Below are positions 1 to 5,930 of a stretch of DNA of 6,493 nucleotides, piece by piece (the stretch's first letter is position 1; every line of letters starts with the position of its first letter). The notes below the pieces were generated by a model. That model searched no databases. It saw only the letters and a program-made list of their open reading frames with translations, and was not told the origin of the DNA. This stretch comes from Pyrinomonadaceae bacterium (lineage in GTDB: Bacteria > Acidobacteriota > Blastocatellia > Pyrinomonadales > Pyrinomonadaceae), in contig JACCRA010000318.1 in the NCBI GenBank assembly GCA_013813825.1, positions 1-6,493 on the forward strand, written 5' to 3'. The position numbers and the translations under genes are program-made.

Positions 1-445
1 GTGCAGTGACATCATTGACGCAGGTATAGCCGAGCACATAAGCGAGCGGCTCATCGGCATCAGCAATGCGGCGGGCTTTACGTCCGATAACGACTCCGAG
101 TTCTCCTTCGTGTTCGATGCGGGACGAAGCGGCGGGCAGTTCGATATCGGCTCCAGTTCCGACCACGGCCGAAGGTGGCTTGAGAAATAGCAATGGCTCA
201 TCTGGCATCGGATTGCCAAGCTCGGCGGCGTGCTCCCTGTAATTACGTCCAACGCAAACGATTTTAGAGGGCGAGACCGGAGACATGAGCATTACATCTG
301 ATGCGTTCACGGTATCCGTCAATGGCGTACGATCAAGTTCGACGGCAAATATGTTTTCCGCTTCGAGCGGATAAATCTCCGCGCCATCGATAATGCCGTA
401 GCGCGGCGCGCGTGTCGTCGGGTCAATGTAGCGGCAGAATTTCAT
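1..445 (-). CDS. Fumarylacetoacetate hydrolase (FAH) family protein, 3' end missing
   Basis: My reverse-strand translation from the ATG at 445-443 gives 148 residues open to the window edge, starting [10 protein letters not shown]. The central stretch [12 protein letters not shown] (61-72) followed by [10 protein letters not shown] (85-94) is the classic entry to the FAH fold. The acidic metal site is visible: E113 and E115 in HEGEL, and D145 in VNDVTA, spaced much as in FAHD1-type enzymes. Family members cleave or decarboxylate 2-oxo/beta-diketo acids in aromatic and related catabolism (fumarylpyruvate, acylpyruvate, oxaloacetate, 2-hydroxyhepta-2,4-diene-1,7-dioate), using Mg or Mn in the cytoplasm. 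The substrate cannot be told from this part. The gene starts six bases after the lipoprotein gene stops, with no strong Shine-Dalgarno sequence, so translation may be coupled. About 60-100 C-terminal residues should lie beyond the left edge. Family assignment is firm; the precise reaction is unknown. Confidence 0.9.
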   Translation of the reverse strand, partial: MKFCRYIDPTTRAPRYGIIDGAEIYPLEAENIFAVELDRTPLTDTVNASDVMLMSPVSPSKIVCVGRNYREHAAELGNPMPDEPLLFLKPPSAVVGTGADIELPAASSRIEHEGELGVVIGRKARRIADADEPLAYVLGYTCVNDVTA

Positions 446-451
446 GGCAAT

Positions 452-1573
452 TTAAGGCACCGTCTCCGAGACGACTTCCGATGGCTGGCTGGTGTTGCCC
501 GCCGCGTCCAGCGCCGTCAGATAGTAAAAATACCGGACGCCCGATTCGACCGCGTCATCCTGAAAAGTGGTGCGCTCCGCGGGCGTCTTGGTCAGCCTTG
601 TCCACTGCCCGCTCGGAAGGTTCGGATCAGTCGAGCGGAAGACGTGATAGCCGATCACGTCGCGTTCGGGGTTCGCCGGAAAAAATAGTGACAAACGGCC
701 GGGCGCCGGGGCCACAGAGATGTTCGATGGTGCGGAAGGCGCGAAGCGATCCAGAGGGGTAATGCCGAGGGCATTTGAGTTGAGGCTCTCGACCTGCGCG
801 CCGCCGGTGCCGAGCGAGACGGTGCGGACGACATAGATGTACTCTTCCTGGAAATCGAATTTCTGATCCGCAAACTCGGTCCGCGACAAGAGTGCGGAAT
901 TGAGCGGCGTCTGGCCGGGTTCGAGTTGCGAGCGATCCGTGCGATAGACGTTGTAGCCGAGCAAATTGATGGGCGTGGAGCCATCGACGTTCGCTGGCGG
1001 AGCCGTCCAGCGCACGGTCACGGCGCGCTCGCTGTCGTTCGTGACACTCTCTAGCGTGGGTGGTTGGCTGACGCGCGTAGCCGGCTCTAGTAAAAGAAAA
1101 TTGGAGAAGGATGCGCGTTGGCCGGAGGCGTTCACATAGCGGAGGGCGTAGCGCAGGCGCACCGGCTCGGAGAGGGTCAGCGAATCAGTGTAAGTGATCG
1201 TCCCAGAGGCTGGCCCGACGGCGGAGAAGGAAACTGAGCCGATGAGCGTCGCGCGTGCGGAAAACTCTTCCTCCGTGAGCGCCAGCGGCGCGTCGGTGCG
1301 CTCGGCGACGCGATAGACATCAATGCGGCGAATGCTCTGCACGCTATCGTCGGAAGCGTTACGTTGCGGCGCGGGCCAACTCAAGACGACTTGATTGCCG
1401 CGCTGCACGCCGGAGAGCAACTCGGTCCGTTGCGGCACACGCTCGACGGGCGGCAGCGGCGGCCGACGCTTTCCGCAATTCGCGCCCGTGAACGCGAAGG
1501 CGCAGACGGCCAGCAGGCGGCAGGACAGGGCAAGGCGGCGTCTCGATGTGGGGAAAACGTCGTGTGAGATCAC
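452..1573 (-). CDS. Putative lipoprotein with three fibronectin type III-like domains
   Basis: A 373-residue protein starting at a GTG (1573-1571). The N terminus has a basic region (RRR 11-13), a hydrophobic stretch (about 14-29) and then C33 followed by GKRRPPLPP, as in small envelope lipoproteins. The lipobox is GAN-C, with Asn just before Cys, which is atypical, so lipidation is likely but not certain. Three beta-rich repeats follow at about 56-168, 170-275 and 278-373. Each has fibronectin III-like landmarks: VVLSWPAP / VTVRWTAPPA / LSLFFPA, then IDVYRV / YNVYRT / YHVFRS, and late Tyr-rich strands such as VRYFYYLTALD (346-356). Such domains usually mediate binding outside the cytoplasm; no enzymatic motif is seen. 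The start codon overlaps the hslU stop as GTGA, so it is probably translated by coupling from hslU. I do not recognise a named family, and its tie to HslVU function is unknown. Confidence 0.85.
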   Translation of the reverse strand: MISHDVFPTSRRRLALSCRLLAVCAFAFTGANCGKRRPPLPPVERVPQRTELLSGVQRGNQVVLSWPAPQRNASDDSVQSIRRIDVYRVAERTDAPLALTEEEFSARATLIGSVSFSAVGPASGTITYTDSLTLSEPVRLRYALRYVNASGQRASFSNFLLLEPATRVSQPPTLESVTNDSERAVTVRWTAPPANVDGSTPINLLGYNVYRTDRSQLEPGQTPLNSALLSRTEFADQKFDFQEEYIYVVRTVSLGTGGAQVESLNSNALGITPLDRFAPSAPSNISVAPAPGRLSLFFPANPERDVIGYHVFRSTDPNLPSGQWTRLTKTPAERTTFQDDAVESGVRYFYYLTALDAAGNTSQPSEVVSETVP

Positions 1574-3003
1574 AGAATGTACCGGGTCAGGTCTTGATCC
1601 TTGACGATCTCCGCGAGCGCGCGGTGGACGTATGCGGCATCCACTACTTGCCGCTTCGGTTCGAGATCGGGGGCGGCAAAGCTGATCTCTTCCAGCACTT
1701 TTTCCAAGATCGTGTGGAGGCGGCGGGCACCGATATTCTCGGTCTGTTCGTTGACCTGCCCGGCGTACTCGGCGATGGAATCGACGGCGTCCGCCGTGAT
1801 CTCCAACTCGATGCCTTCCGTTTCGAGCAGCGCACGGTACTGCTTGAGCAGCGAATTCTTCGGTTCCGTGAGGATGCGCTTAAAATCTTCAATCGTCAGC
1901 GATTCGAGTTCGACGCGGATCGGGAAGCGGCCTTGCAGTTCCGGAATCAGGTCGGTCGGCTTGGAGACGTGGAAAGCCCCGGCGGCGATGAACAAAATGT
2001 AATCGGTTCGCACCATGCCGTAGCGCGTGTTGACGGTGGTGCCTTCGACGATGGGGAGGATGTCGCGCTGGACGCCCTCACGCGAGACGTCAGGCCCGGT
2101 GCCGGATTCACGACCGGCGATCTTATCAATCTCGTCGAGGAAGATAATGCCCGACATCTCGATGCGTTCGACCGCCGCGCGGGCGACCGTGTCCATGTCG
2201 ATGAGGCGTTCTTCCTCTTCTTGCATCAGATACTCCATCGTTTCATCGACGCGCATTCGCCGCCGCTTCGTGCGCCCTTGAAAGAGATTGCCGAGCATGT
2301 CCTTCATGTTGATGCCCATCTCCTCGATGCCCTGCGGGCCGGCGACCTCAATGGTCGGAAAACTTTTTTCACGCACCTCCATCTCGACGACGCGGTTATC
2401 GAGCTTGCCCGCGCGCAACTGCTCACGCAGCTTTTCGCGCGTGCGTTGGAATTGGTCGTCACGCGGCGGTGCCGGGATGGCCGCAGACTCATTTCCTTCA
2501 GCGGCCGCTTCGTCTTCGTCGAAGTTGTACAAATTCGTGTTGGGTTTCGGCGGCAGCAGTAGATCGAGGATGCGTTCTTCAACATTCAGTTCGGCTTTGT
2601 CGGCCACCTCTTCGATCTTTTCGGCGCGGACCATTTCGACGGCGATCTCCGTCAGATCGCGGATCATGCTCTCGACATCACGCCCGACGTAGCCGACCTC
2701 CGTGAATTTCGAGGCTTCAACTTTGAGGAACGGCGAGTTGGACATGCGTGCCAGCCGCCGCGCGATCTCAGTCTTCCCAACGCCAGTCGAGCCGATCATA
2801 ATGATGTTCTTCGGCATCACGTCGGCGGCCATGTCGGGCGGCAGCTTTTGCCGCCGCACGCGATTGCGGAGTGCAACGGCGACCGCGCGCTTGGCGGCGT
2901 GCTGCCCGACCACGTGTTTGTCCAATTGTTCGACGATCTGGCGCGGGGTTAACTCATCGAGCCGCGTCTCTTCGTTAATCTCACCCGAAAGATAAATAAC
3001 CAT
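1570..3003 (-). CDS. hslU: ATP-dependent protease ATPase subunit HslU (ClpY)
   Basis: AAA+ unfoldase that caps the HslV peptidase, unfolds substrates and threads them into it in the cytoplasm. The 477 residues show TPRQIVEQLDKHVVGQ (19-34), Walker A GSTGVGKT (71-78), the pore loop GYVG (104-107), an intermediate domain at about 110-250, Walker B IIFLDEIDK (286-294), a sensor region FIAAGAF (338-344) and the sensor-2 Arg in GARRLHT (425-431). The protein ends in RYIL, the tail that docks into HslV and activates it. It is somewhat longer than E. coli HslU (443), because of an N-terminal extension of about 15 residues and an acidic, Ala-rich, probably flexible insert near 160-182. The ATG at 3003-3001 has no visible Shine-Dalgarno sequence and stands directly behind a large inverted repeat. 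hslV lies 85 bases upstream. The stop codon overlaps the next gene by four bases. Confidence 0.97.
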   Translation of the reverse strand: MVIYLSGEINEETRLDELTPRQIVEQLDKHVVGQHAAKRAVAVALRNRVRRQKLPPDMAADVMPKNIIMIGSTGVGKTEIARRLARMSNSPFLKVEASKFTEVGYVGRDVESMIRDLTEIAVEMVRAEKIEEVADKAELNVEERILDLLLPPKPNTNLYNFDEDEAAAEGNESAAIPAPPRDDQFQRTREKLREQLRAGKLDNRVVEMEVREKSFPTIEVAGPQGIEEMGINMKDMLGNLFQGRTKRRRMRVDETMEYLMQEEEERLIDMDTVARAAVERIEMSGIIFLDEIDKIAGRESGTGPDVSREGVQRDILPIVEGTTVNTRYGMVRTDYILFIAAGAFHVSKPTDLIPELQGRFPIRVELESLTIEDFKRILTEPKNSLLKQYRALLETEGIELEITADAVDSIAEYAGQVNEQTENIGARRLHTILEKVLEEISFAAPDLEPKRQVVDAAYVHRALAEIVKDQDLTRYIL

Positions 3004-3006
3004 AGT

Positions 3007-3085
3007 CAGTGTTCAGTATTCAGTGTTCAGTGTTCAGCAGGCGAGAACAAAAGACCGGACGCTGAACACTGAACACTGAACACTG
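3007..3085. repeat. Inverted array of CAGTGTT heptamers between hslV and hslU
   Basis: On the plus strand, 3007-3034 holds four heptamers (CAGTGTT, CAGTATT, CAGTGTT, CAGTGTT) followed by CAGC. The opposite arm at 3061-3085 holds GCTG then three AACACTG units. The arms 3014-3038 and 3061-3085 are reverse complements at 24 of 25 positions; the one difference is the A at 3018. They flank a 22-base loop (3039-3060). The hslVU transcript could therefore form a stem of about 25 bp filling nearly the whole 85-base gap, with its 3' side ending 4-10 bases before the hslU ATG. There is no U-run, so it does not look like an intrinsic terminator. It may be an mRNA stability or processing element, a control on hslU translation, or a dispersed intergenic repeat. 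The structure is certain from sequence; the role is inference. Confidence 0.93.
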
Positions 3086-3088
3086 CTG

Positions 3089-3628
3089 TTAAAGTTCTTC
3101 GACGATGACTTCCTGATTCGTGTAGATGCAAATGTCGCCAGCGATGCGGAGGGATTCGACCGCGATTTCACGTGCGGACATCTCGGTATGAGCCAGCAGG
3201 GCGCGGGCCGCTGCCAGCGCGAAGGAGCCGCCGGAGCCGATGGCTAACGCGCCCTCGCTCTCGTCCGGGGCGATGACGTCGCCGTTGCCAGAGAGGAGAA
3301 AAGAACTGCGTGCGTCGGCGACGACGAGCAAGGCTTCGAGATGGCGCAGGATTTTGTCGGTGCGCCAGTCTTTGCTCAGTTCAATGGCTGCGCGTTCCAG
3401 ATTGCCATGATACTGTTCGAGCTTGCTCTCGAAGCGCGTGAGCAGGGAGAAGGCGTCGGCGCTGGCGCCGGCGAAACCGACGAGGATTTGTTCGTTATAG
3501 AGCCGGCGCACTTTGCGTGCGCGGCCTTTCATCACCGTATCGCCGAGCGTCACCTGTCCGTCACCGGCCAGCGCGACGTGTTCTCCACGGCGCACCAACA
3601 AAACAGTGGTACTTCGCATCTTTGACAT
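3089..3628 (-). CDS. hslV: ATP-dependent protease peptidase subunit HslV (ClpQ)
   Basis: Proteasome-like Thr peptidase that forms a double hexameric ring and degrades proteins fed in by HslU. From the ATG at 3628 it has 179 residues. The mature N terminus aligns as TTVLLVRR, with T7 as the nucleophile. D23 (AGDG) and K39 (RKVRRLY) sit exactly where the catalytic Asp17 and Lys33 fall relative to Thr1. Other marks are [10 protein letters not shown] (51-60), KDWRTDK (86-92), GNGDV (104-108), GSGG (121-124) and GDICIYTN (164-171). The frame stays open upstream to an ATG at 3646 and a GTG at 3649, but those would lie only a few bases from the predicted transcript start. The ATG at 3628 has AAGAGA (3640-3635) six bases ahead, so I prefer it; the ATG at 3619 is another option. 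Any of these leaves residues before Thr that must be removed, as in a propeptide. It is the first gene of the operon. Confidence 0.95.
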   Translation of the reverse strand: MSKMRSTTVLLVRRGEHVALAGDGQVTLGDTVMKGRARKVRRLYNEQILVGFAGASADAFSLLTRFESKLEQYHGNLERAAIELSKDWRTDKILRHLEALLVVADARSSFLLSGNGDVIAPDESEGALAIGSGGSFALAAARALLAHTEMSAREIAVESLRIAGDICIYTNQEVIVEEL

Positions 3629-3660
3629 AGCACGTCTCTTTTCCATCACAATAGGCGGAG

Positions 3661-3690
3661 ACTATAGGAAGATGCTCGAAGGTAAGTCAA
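3661..3690 (-). promoter_or_regulatory. Predicted sigma70-type promoter of the hslVU operon
   Basis: Reading the minus strand, TTGACT (3690-3685) is followed after 18 bases by TATAGT (3666-3661). Each hexamer matches five of six consensus positions, and the spacer is within the normal range. The transcript would start near 3653-3655, giving a leader of about 25 bases before the ATG at 3628. This also argues against the upstream GTG (3649) as the hslV start. No heat-shock-type element was recognised. The prediction rests on pattern matching only. Confidence 0.6.
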
Positions 3691-3742
3691 GGAACGATGT
3701 CGCCGCGTAAGTGAGGGCGGAACGCCGGGGCTTTTTGCCACG

Positions 3743-3771
3743 TCGAAAGATCGCTCAACTTCAGTTATGAT
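3743..3771 (+). promoter_or_regulatory. Possible promoter for the C26-NamZ-FmdE block
   Basis: TCGAAA (3743-3748, four of six matches to the -35 consensus) is followed after 17 bases by TATGAT (3766-3771, five of six). A start near 3778 would give a leader of about 25 bases to the GTG at 3803. The -10 is good but the -35 is weak, so this is tentative. Confidence 0.35.
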
Positions 3772-3789
3772 GTTGGTGAGACAACGTGG

Positions 3790-3795
3790 AAGGAG
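3790..3795 (+). promoter_or_regulatory. Ribosome binding site that fixes the C26 start
   Basis: AAGGAG, a perfect Shine-Dalgarno core, ends seven bases before the GTG at 3803. The longer reading frame from the ATG at 3767 would start inside the predicted -10 element and has no such site, so the GTG is chosen. Confidence 0.8.
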
Positions 3796-3802
3796 AGTTT
3801 TA

Positions 3803-4540
3803 GTGCCGCGACCTGTGATCGGAATTACCATGCGCCATGAGCTTGAGTCAGAGCGATTTTATTTGGCGCGCGCTTATTCTGAAGTTGTCGAGGCCGCCGG
3901 CGCGGCGCCGCTGCTCATCCCGCTGATTCCGCGCGCCGAATACGTCCGGGCTGTTTTTGAGCGCTTGGATGGGTTGCTCTTGCCCGGAAGTGCCTCCGAC
4001 GTCGATCCCTTGCTTTACGGACGCGAGCCACAACGCTGTCTCGGCAGTGTCCATCCGCTCAAGGATCAGACCGATCTTCTGGCGCTCGCTGAAGTGGAAC
4101 GTCGTAACTTGCCGCTCCTAGCTATCTGCTTTGGTTTGCAAGTATGGAATGTTTCGAGAGGTGGGACCCTGATTCAGGACATTGCGAGCGAAACTCCGGA
4201 AGCCATCAAACACGAGCAAGGGCAGCCGCGTGACAGGCGTTCTCACCGTGTACGCTTGCTCGAAGGCAGCGGGCTTGCGGAGATCGCTGGCAGCCAAAGC
4301 CTCGATGTTAATAGTCATCACCACCAAGCCGTGGAAACAATTGGTCGACATCTGCGTGCAACCTCTTGGACAACCGACGGCTTGATCGAGTCGTTAGAGG
4401 ATACACGGTCCGAGCGGTGGGCGATTGGAGTGCAGTGGCATCCGGAGATAGCTTGGGAAAAGGATCAGTTTTCTACTAATCTTTTCCAAGGTTTTATCAA
4501 TGTCGCGGCTCAACGCCGTCTGAAACAGTGTTTAAGTTAG
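3803..4540 (+). CDS. Class I glutamine amidotransferase-like hydrolase, peptidase C26 / PuuD-like family
   Basis: From the GTG at 3803 the protein has 245 residues and opens with RPVIGITMR, the usual first strand of gamma-glutamyl-gamma-aminobutyrate hydrolase-like proteins. The family signatures appear in order: LLPGSASDVDPLLYG (59-73); the nucleophile elbow LAICFGLQ with C109; GGTLIQDI (120-127); VNSHHHQAV (169-177); and GVQWHPE (209-215) carrying the catalytic H213 and E215. The triad is complete, so it should be an active cytoplasmic amide or isopeptide hydrolase. Relatives split gamma-glutamyl-GABA in putrescine breakdown or other gamma-glutamyl compounds. The common ICRG elbow reads ICFG here, so the substrate may differ. 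No other polyamine-catabolism gene is present, and the next gene is a muramidase-like protein, which leaves a peptidoglycan-fragment substrate possible but unproven. GC content falls from about 60-67 percent early in the gene to about 37 percent at 4441-4500. Confidence 0.9.
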   Translation: MPRPVIGITMRHELESERFYLARAYSEVVEAAGAAPLLIPLIPRAEYVRAVFERLDGLLLPGSASDVDPLLYGREPQRCLGSVHPLKDQTDLLALAEVERRNLPLLAICFGLQVWNVSRGGTLIQDIASETPEAIKHEQGQPRDRRSHRVRLLEGSGLAEIAGSQSLDVNSHHHQAVETIGRHLRATSWTTDGLIESLEDTRSERWAIGVQWHPEIAWEKDQFSTNLFQGFINVAAQRRLKQCLS

Positions 4541-4581
4541 AGAAGAGCGTTAGCAACTGATATTTGGCAATCGTTTGTTGC

Positions 4582-4588
4582 GAGGTGG
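4582..4588 (+). promoter_or_regulatory. Ribosome binding site that fixes the NamZ-like start
   Basis: GAGGTGG lies seven bases before the ATG at 4596. The frame is also open from a TTG at 4575, but that codon precedes this site and has no good site of its own, so the ATG is preferred. Confidence 0.75.
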
Positions 4589-4595
4589 AAATTTT

Positions 4596-5834
4596 ATGTC
4601 AAAGGTTAAGAGAAGTATTAGCGATAATAAAGTGCCGGCTCAGCCACGGAGTCACGTCGGGCGTTATCGTATAACTTTAGGTGTGGAGCGGTTATTGAAG
4701 GAGACGAAGGGTTTAATCTTAGGCTCACGCATCGGATTAGTGTGCAACCAAGCCTCCGTTAATCATGATTATCGACATATTGCGGACCTTTTCCACGTCA
4801 CTGATGGCGTCACATTGGCCGCGCTATTCGGACCGCAGCACGGTATTCGCGGAGATGTCCAAGACAACATGATTGAAACGCCCCACACGTTTGATAGAGA
4901 GACTGGCGTGCCGGTCTTCTCGCTGTATAGTGAAACACGGGAACCGACAGAGGAAATGCTAGAAGGGATTGATACTATTGTTTTCGATTTGCAGGATGTA
5001 GGTTGCCGCATCTACACTTTTATTTATACTTTAGCCAATTGTATGCGCGCCGCGGCCAAGTATGGGAAGCGCGTCGTTGTTTGCGACCGCCCCAACCCTA
5101 TTGGTGGAGAGGTGGTAGCGGGAACTGTTTTGGAGACGGGATTTGAATCATTTGTCGGTCAATTCCCGATCGCCACACGGCACGGAATGACTGTCTGCGA
5201 ACTGGCACGAATGTTCAAAAAAGTGTGGGAAATCGATTGTGAACTGGAAATTGTTCCAATGGAAGGTTGGTCGAGAGAGTTATGGTTTGATGAGACTGAT
5301 GCTCCTTGGGTCTTACCATCGCCGAACATGCCGACGGTGGAGACGGCGACAGTCTTTCCCGGAAGCGTGCATCTGGAAGGGACCCAACTCTCTGAGGGAA
5401 GGGGAACTACTCGCCCATTTGAGTTGGTGGGTGCGCCCTACATCGAAGCTCAGAATTACTCCATGATTTTGAATTCACTCGAGTTGCCGGGCGTCTATTT
5501 CCGTGCTTGTAATTTTTTACCTACTTTCCAGAAACATGCAGGGGATGTTTGTGGAGGCGTTCAAATACATGTGCTGGAGCGAGACGCCTTTGAGCCGGTT
5601 TTAACGGGTGTCGGAGTAATCAAAGCCGCCTATGATTTCTATCGTGAAGAATTCGCTTGGAAATCGCCACCGTATGAATACGTGTACGACAAAAATCCTT
5701 TCGACGTGATTTCTGGATGCCAAACATTGAGGACTGCGATTGAAACGGGGGAGACGCTTGAGACTATCAAAAATTCGTGGCGTCCCGCGCTTCAGGTCTT
5801 CAACCCCGCACGCGCGGAGGTGCTCCTCTATTAA
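4596..5834 (+). CDS. namZ: DUF1343 / NamZ-like exo-beta-N-acetylmuramidase (GH171 family)
   Basis: A 412-residue protein with the full set of DUF1343 signatures: RIGLVCNQASV (45-55), FGPQHGIRGD (78-87), DLQDVGCRIYTFIYT (131-145), CDRPNPIGG (163-171), RHGMT (195-199), PSPNMPT (241-247), EGTQLSEGRGTTRPFE (261-276) and GVQIHV (321-326). Characterised members (NamZ of Bacillus subtilis, formerly YbbC) release N-acetylmuramic acid from the non-reducing ends of peptidoglycan-derived chains during cell-wall recycling. The length fits a single complete copy. The N terminus (MSKVKRSISDNKVPAQPRSH) is polar and shows no signal peptide or membrane segment, so I infer a cytoplasmic protein, unlike secreted NamZ. 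Many relatives read PEHG where this one has PQHG (80-83), so activity is not assured. It follows the C26 gene by 55 bases in the same direction, probably in one operon. Family call firm; exact activity inferred. Confidence 0.9.
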   Translation: MSKVKRSISDNKVPAQPRSHVGRYRITLGVERLLKETKGLILGSRIGLVCNQASVNHDYRHIADLFHVTDGVTLAALFGPQHGIRGDVQDNMIETPHTFDRETGVPVFSLYSETREPTEEMLEGIDTIVFDLQDVGCRIYTFIYTLANCMRAAAKYGKRVVVCDRPNPIGGEVVAGTVLETGFESFVGQFPIATRHGMTVCELARMFKKVWEIDCELEIVPMEGWSRELWFDETDAPWVLPSPNMPTVETATVFPGSVHLEGTQLSEGRGTTRPFELVGAPYIEAQNYSMILNSLELPGVYFRACNFLPTFQKHAGDVCGGVQIHVLERDAFEPVLTGVGVIKAAYDFYREEFAWKSPPYEYVYDKNPFDVISGCQTLRTAIETGETLETIKNSWRPALQVFNPARAEVLLY

Positions 5835-5930
5835 TTTTGAACTGTGCATCAGCAGGGTTAATTTGCTAAGAGATAACTTTAACAAATGTCGTCACGCCGA
5901 CAGTTTAAGTAGTGCATTAAGGGAGGGGCA
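5835..5930 (+). other. Spacer between the NamZ-like gene and the FmdE-like gene
   Basis: This AT-rich 96-base gap has no convincing terminator. Only short inverted pairs are present (GTTAA/TTAAC; GTCG/CGAC), without a T-run. No promoter with two good hexamers at proper spacing was found. It ends in a strong Shine-Dalgarno sequence, GGGAGG (5921-5926), for the next gene. Read-through from the NamZ-like gene is the simplest reading. Confidence 0.6.

Larger units (their letters stand above)
3650..3802. other. Divergent intergenic region between the hslVU and C26-NamZ operons
   Basis: This 153-base gap separates two blocks transcribed away from each other. It holds the minus-strand promoter at 3661-3690 and a weaker plus-strand candidate at 3743-3771. 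A small GGCG-GAA-CGCC hairpin (3716-3726) lies between them. No operator palindrome, riboswitch or small gene could be supported. No gene in either orientation ends here, so a terminator is not expected. Confidence 0.75.

Noticed and set aside
1546..2562. A 338-codon open frame on the plus strand, antisense to hslU
   Set aside because: It lies opposite a clearly conserved HslU coding region, has no recognisable domain and no good ribosome site; long antisense frames are expected in GC-rich genes.
3007..3085. CRISPR array or intrinsic terminator
   Set aside because: The units are seven bases, directly tandem and inverted, with no spacers; there is no T-run on either strand, and hslU continues directly after the hairpin.
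3341..3710. Short plus-strand frames opposite hslV
   Set aside because: They are shadows of the hslV coding sequence, with no ribosome site or recognisable protein content.
3716..3735. GGCG-GAA-CGCC hairpin followed by GGGGCTTTTT as a terminator
   Set aside because: The stem is only four pairs, the T-run is short and set away from the stem, and no plus-strand gene ends upstream.
3767..3802. Upstream ATG extending the C26 protein by 12 residues
   Set aside because: The codon overlaps the predicted -10 element and lacks a ribosome site, while the GTG at 3803 has AAGGAG at the proper distance and gives the family-typical N terminus.
4575..4595. TTG start adding seven residues to the NamZ-like protein
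   Set aside because: The GAGGTGG site lies inside this extension and serves the ATG at 4596.
5837..5872. Promoter for the FmdE-like gene starting from TTGAAC
   Set aside because: No TATAAT-like hexamer lies 16-18 bases downstream; the nearest candidates are at 15 or 24 bases and match poorly.
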